This document shows positions 1 through 7,301 of a stretch of 41,865 bases of DNA, piece by piece; the stretch's first letter is position 1; every line of letters starts with the position of its first letter. The notes beneath the pieces were generated by a model. That model was not told the origin of the DNA. It saw only the letters and a program-made list of their open reading frames with translations, and did not search any database. Source of the DNA: Clostridia bacterium (lineage in GTDB: Bacteria > Bacillota > Clostridia > TANB77 > CAG-508); contig JAAWMH010000022.1 of the NCBI GenBank assembly GCA_022798335.1, positions 1 to 41,865 on the forward strand, read 5' to 3'. The translations under genes and the position numbers were made by a program.

Positions 1-305
<305 letters not shown>

Positions 306-502
306 GGTTTCTCATTTTAACTTTTTTCCTCCCTTGTATCTTTTAACTTTTGTACATATTATGAGCTTTTTTGTCTTATTTTATACACTTATAGTGTAAC
401 TTATATTTATTCTTTTTGTAAATACTTTTTCTAAAAATATTTCATTTGTAATCATTTTGTAATATTTTTTATTTTTTATTTTTTTGTATATACTGTTGAT
501 TA

Positions 503-532
503 TTAACTTAATTTATTGTATAATTAAGTTAA
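503..532. repeat. Perfect inverted repeat, possible operator or terminator
   Basis: TTAACTTAAT and ATTAAGTTAA are separated by 10 nt in an AT-rich intergenic stretch. There is no clear U-run, so an operator or a bidirectional structure is as likely as a terminator. The 306-596 interval holds no gene that I can support. Confidence 0.45.
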
Positions 533-536
533 TTAG

Positions 537-597
537 AGAAACTATTTGCGCCCCCTAAAAAATATATTTATTATATTCTAGGTTGTAGATAGTTTCT
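537..597 (-). other. Long-loop hairpin after the toxin-like gene
   Basis: AGAAACTAT (537-545) can pair with ATAGTTTCT (about 588-596) across a roughly 42-nt loop containing GCGCCCCC. It abuts the stop codon of the gene at 597-1082. Its role is unknown; it may be a weak terminator or mRNA-end structure. Confidence 0.3.
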
Positions 598-1082
598 TAT
601 TTTCGTTGATATACTTTTAATATTTCATAATCTTTCACTAAAATTATTTTTCTTACCCATTCTGTGTGCCTCGAATTATATATGACTTCGATTTGTTTTG
701 CTACATCATTTTGAGACATACCATTCTTACTTATATCTGTTATAAAATTATTTGCCTGCATTTTTTGTTTATGTATAATGTTGTAGATTGTATTTTTATT
801 ATTTTCTGTAAGAGTTTTTAAATCATATTTTTCTTTATTTATTATATAATCTGGTGTTTTTATTTTCTTTGGATAATTTATTCTTGGTATAATATTAACA
901 TTTCCACCAATTTTTTCTCCTAATAATTTTGCGATTTCAACTTCTCTTTCCGTTGGATCTAAAATTACATGTTTTCCATCTACATTATATCTATTTCCAT
1001 TATCATCAATAAAATATTTTTGCTTTTTTAATTGAAATTTCTTTTTACTAAGAAATTTATCTGTTATTTCTTTATATCTCAA
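597..1082 (-). CDS. CdiA C-terminal-type tRNase toxin domain protein (standalone)
   Basis: A 161-residue protein whose C-terminal 110 residues resemble the CdiA-CT tRNA nuclease fold also found in phage and ICE MuF-type proteins. The pattern is TPDYIINKEKYDLKTL, then a KQKMQANNFITDIS stretch, a QIEVIYNS segment and a terminal KIILVKDYEILKVYQRK. The N-terminal 50 residues are basic and have no secretion signal. A Shine-Dalgarno (AGAGGAAAG) precedes the ATG. There is no large delivery protein and no recognisable immunity gene beside it, so it may be a cargo fragment, an effector of an unseen element, or a domesticated nuclease. Family resemblance is moderate; activity is inferred. Confidence 0.55.
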   Translation of the reverse strand: MRYKEITDKFLSKKKFQLKKQKYFIDDNGNRYNVDGKHVILDPTEREVEIAKLLGEKIGGNVNIIPRINYPKKIKTPDYIINKEKYDLKTLTENNKNTIYNIIHKQKMQANNFITDISKNGMSQNDVAKQIEVIYNSRHTEWVRKIILVKDYEILKVYQRK

Positions 1083-1112
1083 ATCTTTCCTCTTTTTCTC
1101 TCATTTTTAGGC

Positions 1113-1152
1113 ACAAAAAATGAGGGTCTTTTATAACCCCCATATTTTTTGT
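1113..1152 (-). terminator. Terminator downstream of obg
   Basis: ACAAAAAATGAGGGT pairs with ACCCCCATATTTTTTGT. The stem is A-rich then G-rich and is T-rich on both sides, so it could act in both directions. It lies immediately after the obg stop codon. Confidence 0.7.
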
Positions 1153-1154
1153 TT

Positions 1155-2441
<1,287 letters not shown>

Positions 2442-2517
2442 CTAATCTTTGTATAAATCTACTAATATAATTTCCCCATTTTATTTGGACTTACAACTCA
2501 AATTTTAATAAGTTTTT

Positions 2518-3534
2518 TTATTCAAAGTAATCTAACTTCATTGCCTTCTTTACCTTTTTCATAGTTTCTATAGCTGTTTTCCTTGTTTTTTCTGTTCCTT
2601 TTTTTAATATTTCTTCTACTAATTCTGGTCTAGCTTCATAATAGTTCCTTTTTTCTCGTATTGGCTTTAAAAATTCATTTGCATTGTGTGCTAATTGCTT
2701 TTTACAAGCAACGCATCCTCTTTTGCCTGCCTTACATTCTTCGCATACACATTTTACTTCTTCATTTGTACTAAACAATTTGTGGTAATATGCTACCATA
2801 CATATATCAGGATGCCCTGGATCATCTTTTTTTATTCTTGCTGGGTCTGTTACTGCACTCATAATTTTTTTAGTTACTTCTTCTTCAGTATCTGCTAAAT
2901 AAATAGCATTTCCTAAAGATTTTCCCATTTTTTCATTTCCGTCTAGCCCTTTTATTCTTTTATATTGTGATAATACTGGTTCTGGCTCTTGCAATATTTC
3001 TCCATAAATACTATTAAATTTTCTAACAATTTCCCTGCATTGTTCTATGAGTGGCAATTGGTCTTCTCCTACTGGAACGACCGTTCCTTCTACTACTGTA
3101 ATATCTGCTGCTTGGCTTACTGGATAACCCAAAAAACCATATGTTACACTTTCTCCAAAAACTTCTTTTTTTTGTGCTATTTCTGTTTTTACAGTTGGGT
3201 TCCTCTCTAGCCTTGCTATTGTTACTAAATTAGAATAAAAAACAGTTAGTTCTGCTGTTTCTGGAATCATAGATTGAATATAAATCGTTGTTTTTTCTGG
3301 ATCTATTCCAATAGACAAATAATCTAAAATAACTTCTTTTACATTATTTCTTACCTTTTCTGGATTTCCAAAATTATCGGTTAGTGCTTGCACATCTGCA
3401 ATCAATATATATGGATCATACTTTCCACTATTTTGCATTTCTACCCTTGTTTTTAAAGAGCCAAAATAATGTCCTATATGTAGTTTGCCTGTAGGTCTAT
3501 CTCCTGTTAACATACGTTTTTTGTTTTCTTCCAT
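2518..3534 (-). CDS. trpS: Tryptophanyl-tRNA synthetase with predicted [4Fe-4S] cysteine motif
   Basis: Class I synthetase charging tRNA-Trp. The HIGH signature is intact (19-22, LHIGHYFG) and the KMSKS motif reads KMGKS (about residue 200). I start at the second ATG (3534), 8 nt from AAGGAG; the upstream ATG at 3540 is only 2 nt away. The anticodon-binding region carries Cys-x21-Cys-x6-Cys-x2-Cys (PDICMV to CEECKAGKRGCVACKK). This matches, with one residue fewer, the Cys-x22-Cys-x6-Cys-x2-Cys iron-sulfur site known in Thermotoga TrpRS. Two further cysteines sit just before it. Identity is firm; cluster binding is inferred. Confidence 0.96.
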   Translation of the reverse strand: MEENKKRMLTGDRPTGKLHIGHYFGSLKTRVEMQNSGKYDPYILIADVQALTDNFGNPEKVRNNVKEVILDYLSIGIDPEKTTIYIQSMIPETAELTVFYSNLVTIARLERNPTVKTEIAQKKEVFGESVTYGFLGYPVSQAADITVVEGTVVPVGEDQLPLIEQCREIVRKFNSIYGEILQEPEPVLSQYKRIKGLDGNEKMGKSLGNAIYLADTEEEVTKKIMSAVTDPARIKKDDPGHPDICMVAYYHKLFSTNEEVKCVCEECKAGKRGCVACKKQLAHNANEFLKPIREKRNYYEARPELVEEILKKGTEKTRKTAIETMKKVKKAMKLDYFE

Positions 3535-3559
3535 TTTCATCTCTCCTTAATTCATTTCT

Positions 3560-3588
3560 ATTATACTGGATTTTTCTGTAATTTACAA
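3560..3588 (-). promoter_or_regulatory. trpS promoter
   Basis: On the minus strand, -35 TTGTAA (3588-3583), a 17-nt spacer and -10 TATAAT (3565-3560), about 26 nt upstream of the trpS ATG. This is a good vegetative sigma-A-type match. Confidence 0.6.
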
Positions 3589-3607
3589 GTTAATTTTTTC
3601 TATAAAT

Positions 3608-3638
3608 TGAGACATTGGGGACTGTCCCCAATGTCTCA
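3608..3638. repeat. 31-bp palindromic element, copy 1
   Basis: TGAGACATTGGGGA, loop CTG, then the exact reverse complement of the arm. An identical element lies at 4224-4254, on the other side of the lipoprotein gene. Palindromes with a GGGGACTGTCCCC core are familiar as REP-like or transposase-associated units in Firmicutes (recollection, not searched). Confidence 0.85.
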
Positions 3639-3651
3639 TTGTATTGCAGTG

Positions 3652-4155
3652 TTAAGAGTTATAAATGTTCTTGTAAACTTCTTCGGTTAATGTAAAGCAA
3701 TATATCGTCACTTCTGTTTCCCCAAATCCCATTTCTCCCGAAACAATAGTAACCTTATTTTCCATTCCCATTTGGCAAATAGCTATTTCGTAAGTTCCAT
3801 TGTTGTCTGTTGAAATCGTTTTGAAATAAATTTTATCATCTACTTCATAGCAAAAATTAATAAAATTATAATGTCGGTTTTGATATGTGCCTCCTTTTAC
3901 ATTTGTTGCAGGCATACTTCCTGCATGAGCACTTATAATTGTATACTCTTCTATGCTTTCATTTTGTAAATTCCACTTTTTGCTTTCTAGCATCTCAATT
4001 ACAATTTTTTGGACTTTTGGATCATCTATCTGTAATTGTATGCTTTGCTGCTTATTAGTATTTTCATTTTTTTCTTGTTCATTCTGATTCCCCTCACAAC
4101 TTGTGAGAAGTAACAAAATCATCAAGGCCATGGCTACATTCCGCAATACTTTCAT
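3652..4155 (-). CDS. Small lipoprotein of unknown function, probably acquired
   Basis: A 167-residue protein with a lipoprotein signal peptide: MKVLRN n-region, hydrophobic ALMILLLL, lipobox LLTSC with Cys20. A Gln/Glu/Asn-rich linker and an unrecognised domain follow. AAGGAGG lies 9 nt before ATG. The gene sits exactly between two identical 31-bp palindromes and interrupts trpS and rpmA. Codon 5 is CGG and is read straight: skipping its C would give GGA ATG TAG and stop at once. This and its GCC/CTC codons set it apart from its neighbours, so I infer recent acquisition. An internal ATG at codon 9 could avoid the CGG but would lose the basic n-region. Confidence 0.75.
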   Translation of the reverse strand: MKVLRNVAMALMILLLLTSCEGNQNEQEKNENTNKQQSIQLQIDDPKVQKIVIEMLESKKWNLQNESIEEYTIISAHAGSMPATNVKGGTYQNRHYNFINFCYEVDDKIYFKTISTDNNGTYEIAICQMGMENKVTIVSGEMGFGETEVTIYCFTLTEEVYKNIYNS

Positions 4156-4221
4156 ACTAAGGAACCTCCTTAAATTTTATGTTACCTATTGTATCACATT
4201 TTTATAGATATTGCAAGCTAT

Positions 4222-4256
4222 TTTGAGACATTGGGGACTGTCCCCAATGTCTCAAA
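4222..4256. repeat. 31-bp palindromic element, copy 2 (arms extended to 16 bp)
   Basis: The same 31 bp as copy 1, here with arms extended by TT/AA on each side. It lies between the lipoprotein start and the rpmA terminator. Confidence 0.85.
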
Positions 4257-4257
4257 C

Positions 4258-4293
4258 AAAAAAGATAAGGCTTTTGGTTCCTTATCTTTTCTT
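4258..4293 (-). terminator. rpmA terminator
   Basis: AAAAGATAAGG and CCTTATCTTTT flank a 9-nt loop just after the rpmA stop codon, followed on the minus strand by a T-run. Confidence 0.75.
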
Positions 4294-4294
4294 T

Positions 4295-4567
4295 TTATTT
4301 TGTAGTTGTTTCCTCTACTGGATAAACACTGACTTTTTTCTTATCTCTTCCAAGTCTTTCAAATTTAACTTTTCCAGTTACTTTTGCAAAAAGGGTATCA
4401 TCACTACCAATTCCTACATTAGTTCCTGGATGAATTTTTGTTCCTCTTTGTCTTACTAATATATTACCAGCTGGAACGATTTGTCCATCTGCTCTTTTTA
4501 GACCTAAACGTTTTGACTCACTGTCTCTACCGTTTTTAACACTACCTTGACCTTTTTTATGAGCCAT
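4295..4567 (-). CDS. rpmA: 50S ribosomal protein L27 without N-terminal extension
   Basis: L27 lies near the peptidyl-transferase centre of the large subunit. The 90 residues contain [31 protein letters not shown] and the usual C-terminal basic region. The protein starts directly at MAHKKG. Most Firmicute L27s begin with a short extension ending in a phenylalanine pair that the protease Prp removes; here it is absent. A GGAAGGAG ribosome site precedes the ATG, and no ATG lies upstream in frame within the 42-nt gap to rplU. It forms a two-gene operon with rplU. Confidence 0.97.
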   Translation of the reverse strand: MAHKKGQGSVKNGRDSESKRLGLKRADGQIVPAGNILVRQRGTKIHPGTNVGIGSDDTLFAKVTGKVKFERLGRDKKKVSVYPVEETTTK

Positions 4568-4609
4568 GCTTTCTCACTCCTTCCGTGTATGTAACTTTTT
4601 ATCTATTTT

Positions 4610-4996
4610 TTAAGCTTCTTTCTTTTCTGTATTCTTTTTTTCTGCTGGTTTTGTAGCTGTCTCTTTTGCTTCTGCTTTTTCAGTAGCTGTTTTAATTTTT
4701 GTAATCTCTACTTTTGTATATGGTTGTCTATGTCCTTGTGTTCTTCTGTAGTTCTTTTTTGCTTTATATTTATACACTAAGATTTTTTTACCTTTACCAT
4801 GAGAAACTACTTTTCCTTCTACTTTAATTCCTTTTACAAATGGTGTTCCTACTTCTACTTTTTTGTCATCTGATACTAAAACAACATTATCAAATGTTAT
4901 TTTTTTACCTTCTTCTGCTTCTAATTTTTCGAAGAAAACAACATCTCCTTCTGATACTTTATATTGTCTTCCACAGCTTTCAATAATTGCGTACAT
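4610..4996 (-). CDS. rplU: 50S ribosomal protein L21 with Lys/Glu/Ala tail
   Basis: L21 binds 23S rRNA. The core ([18 protein letters not shown], then [17 protein letters not shown]) is about 103 residues. An additional tail of about 25 residues ([17 protein letters not shown]) is low-complexity and likely disordered. The gene follows an L21-leader-like 5' region and its own promoter. The ribosomal-protein protease gene (prp/ysxB), normally between rplU and rpmA in Firmicutes, is missing: only 42 nt separate the two. Confidence 0.97.
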   Translation of the reverse strand: MYAIIESCGRQYKVSEGDVVFFEKLEAEEGKKITFDNVVLVSDDKKVEVGTPFVKGIKVEGKVVSHGKGKKILVYKYKAKKNYRRTQGHRQPYTKVEITKIKTATEKAEAKETATKPAEKKNTEKKEA

Positions 4997-5100
4997 TTAC
5001 GTACACCTCCTATTTTTGTAGTACTCGCTAAGCATAAATAACAAGGCAATTGCTTTATTTTGCAATATTTAGTTGCCCGACTCAGGCGGCTTACAGTTAT
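4997..5100 (-). ncRNA. L21 leader (ribosomal-protein autoregulatory 5' UTR)
   Basis: Between the promoter and rplU the transcript contains GCCGCCTGAGTCGGGCAA, a hairpin ATTGC/GCAAT, a GGCAA/TTGCC pairing and a GCGAGTACTAC element before AGGAGGTG. The position and composition fit the Firmicute L21 leader family, which is thought to let L21 repress its own operon. I cannot score it against the covariance model. Confidence 0.6.
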
Positions 5101-5102
5101 CT

Positions 5103-5132
5103 ATTTTAACATGACACCTCCTGTGTTGTCAA
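5103..5132 (-). promoter_or_regulatory. rplU-rpmA promoter
   Basis: -35 TTGACA (5132-5127), an 18-nt spacer and -10 TAAAAT (5108-5103). Transcription would start near 5096 and include the leader. Confidence 0.75.
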
Positions 5133-5137
5133 CCTTT

Positions 5138-6181
5138 TTACGCTATAAACTGTGAAAATACCATTAAAACTACTGCTAATGTATTCCACATAGCATGTAA
5201 AAATATATTGGTAAATATATTATCTGTTTTTGCATATACTTTAGCTAATAAATAACCAAGCATAGCATATGGTATGATATACAAATAATTTAGTATGTTT
5301 TGTTCTACATACATAACATGTAGCGCTCCAAATACCAATGAACTTGTAAATAGATATAATTTATTATTTCCTAGTATTTGTTTTAATAACCCTCTAAACA
5401 TGAGCTCTTCTATAAATGGTGCAATTCCAATTGCTAAAATAGCTGTTATCCATAGTGGCATTTCATTTAAGGTTTGTTGATTTGTTGAAATTTCTCCTAC
5501 TACAAATAAAAGTGCAATTGCAACTATAAAGTAAACTACTAAGAAGATACCAAATTTAGGTAACATATAAGAAAAATATGTTTTAAAATTTTTGATAAAT
5601 GCTTTAAAATCTCTTTTTATGTTTTTCCCCATTAATACTGCTGGTACTACTATTTGAATAATATAAATACTTATAATTAGTGCTAATGCTACAAATGGTT
5701 TTGCCTCTGTAGTAAAGCTATTGATTAACGGTGTATATGCTATTACAAATATTGCTAGCCAGACAATTATGTATAACCATTTTGGACTTTTGTTTACTTC
5801 TTCTAATACTGGCAGCTCTAGTTTTTTCTTTTCTTCTTGTACATCTTGTGTTTTTACACAAAGAATAGGAATTCCTATAATTGCTGCTATAATGTGAGGA
5901 ATTCCTCCTATTAATGCTTGCACTGCATAGAGTACTATTATTACTATTTTATGTTTTACTAAGTTTTTGCTAAGTAGTAAAATAACAAAATTAATACCTG
6001 CTAAGATGCATAATAAAACAGTTTGTACTTGATTTGTTATTTGTGGTATTTCTATTCCTTCTATTTGTATTTGCTCACTTTCAATTTGCCCTGTTCTAAA
6101 CATATAAGCTGAAAAAAGTGAAAGTAGTATTATAATAACAGATACAGTTACAACAATAATTTTTTTTGTTTTTAATTTCAT
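5138..6181 (-). CDS. CPBP family intramembrane glutamic endopeptidase
   Basis: A 347-residue polytopic membrane protein, largely hydrophobic throughout. The C-terminal half carries the CPBP (CAAX/Abi) signatures: EELMFR (about 258-263), FGALHV and HAMWN. These provide the glutamate, histidine and asparagine residues of this protease family. Members process prenylated or bacteriocin-type peptides or act in immunity; the substrate here is unknown. It starts 19 nt after the stop of the upstream pilin-like beta-helix gene and probably shares its transcript. AAGGAAAT precedes the ATG. No in-frame CGG. Confidence 0.88.
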   Translation of the reverse strand: MKLKTKKIIVVTVSVIIILLSLFSAYMFRTGQIESEQIQIEGIEIPQITNQVQTVLLCILAGINFVILLLSKNLVKHKIVIIVLYAVQALIGGIPHIIAAIIGIPILCVKTQDVQEEKKKLELPVLEEVNKSPKWLYIIVWLAIFVIAYTPLINSFTTEAKPFVALALIISIYIIQIVVPAVLMGKNIKRDFKAFIKNFKTYFSYMLPKFGIFLVVYFIVAIALLFVVGEISTNQQTLNEMPLWITAILAIGIAPFIEELMFRGLLKQILGNNKLYLFTSSLVFGALHVMYVEQNILNYLYIIPYAMLGYLLAKVYAKTDNIFTNIFLHAMWNTLAVVLMVFSQFIA

Positions 6182-6200
6182 TTTTTATTTCCTTCTTTTT

Positions 6201-7226
6201 TTATGTAAAATCTTTTGAAAGATTTCCTCCTAAAATAGTTACTTTTCCTTCGTTATTTGATATTGCATCTCCATTTTTTGTATTTGTTATTGTTCCATCT
6301 ACAATTCTTAAATTTCCTGTTTTTTCATTACGAATTGTTGCATATTCTGCAATATCATTTTTTATGTTGGCTTTTTCATTAATTTCTAGTATTCCTTTAT
6401 TTTTAATTGCATGATTTTTTTCTGAGATAATAAATCCTCCTGTTATTAAAATATCTCCTGTTTGTTCATTACTAATTGTTGCATATCCTACTCCTGCGCA
6501 ACTAATATTAGCATTTTCGCTTACTTCCATGATTCCTAAATTTACAATTGCATTTATGTTTGCATTTATAGTTCCTCCTGCAATTGTCAATTTTCCTTCT
6601 TGTACATTTTCAATGGCTACTGCTTGTTTTGAATGGATTGCTCCTCCTGTTATCGTAATTTTTCCTTTTGCTTGGTTATAAATAGTTGCATCATTTATTG
6701 CTTCTCCTGTAACTACTGCTGCTTGCCCTATTTGTATAATACCATAGTTATTAATTACATTACTATTTTGTGATTTTATAGTTCCTCCTGTTATAGTAAG
6801 TTCTCCTCTGTTAGTAATTGTTGCTGTTTCTGCGCCTGTTAATGTATGATTATCTAAATATAACACTATGGTTTTATTGGCTGGTATTGTAACACTTTCT
6901 GTAATATCTTTTAGTAAAAAGATTGTAGTTTTTTCTAAATTTTCTTCATTAATTGCATCTTGTAAGGTTGCATAGTAACTTTTTAGTGTTTTTACTACTG
7001 CGCTACTTGGTGCTTCTCCTATATCTATAAATACTTCATCTTCTAGTCTATCTATTTTTTGTTGTTCTGAATTTACTACTTGCTCGCTTCCTTCTATTAC
7101 ATTTTGTGCTGATTTAAAGAAATCATTTGCATTTGCAATTAAGGTTCCTCCTATTGCCGCTAAAATAAGTAAAACAACAATAGTTACTGTTAATGAAATT
7201 AGTGTTATTCCTTTTTGACTTTTCAT
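6201..7226 (-). CDS. Pilin-like N-terminus fused to right-handed beta-helix repeats
   Basis: A 341-residue protein. The N-terminus KGITLISLTVTIVVLLILA is a prepilin-type signal with cleavage expected after Gly6, but lacks the glutamate normal at mature position 5. From about residue 80 the protein is built of repeated short units of the type GxLTITGGTI, NKGILEINEKANI and YATIRNEKTG, a pectate-lyase-like beta-helix. The final unit ends VTILGGNLS. It is likely exported and either anchored or assembled into a pseudopilus. AAGGAG lies upstream of ATG. Function is unknown; adhesin or surface coat are options. Shares its N-terminal type with the gene at 1-305. Confidence 0.75.
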   Translation of the reverse strand: MKSQKGITLISLTVTIVVLLILAAIGGTLIANANDFFKSAQNVIEGSEQVVNSEQQKIDRLEDEVFIDIGEAPSSAVVKTLKSYYATLQDAINEENLEKTTIFLLKDITESVTIPANKTIVLYLDNHTLTGAETATITNRGELTITGGTIKSQNSNVINNYGIIQIGQAAVVTGEAINDATIYNQAKGKITITGGAIHSKQAVAIENVQEGKLTIAGGTINANINAIVNLGIMEVSENANISCAGVGYATISNEQTGDILITGGFIISEKNHAIKNKGILEINEKANIKNDIAEYATIRNEKTGNLRIVDGTITNTKNGDAISNNEGKVTILGGNLSKDFT

Positions 7227-7301
7227 TTGTTTTTCTCCTTTTTTTGAAATAACTTCCCTTTTATAATTTTTTCTAGTATAAGTAAATCATATTTTTCATT
7301 T

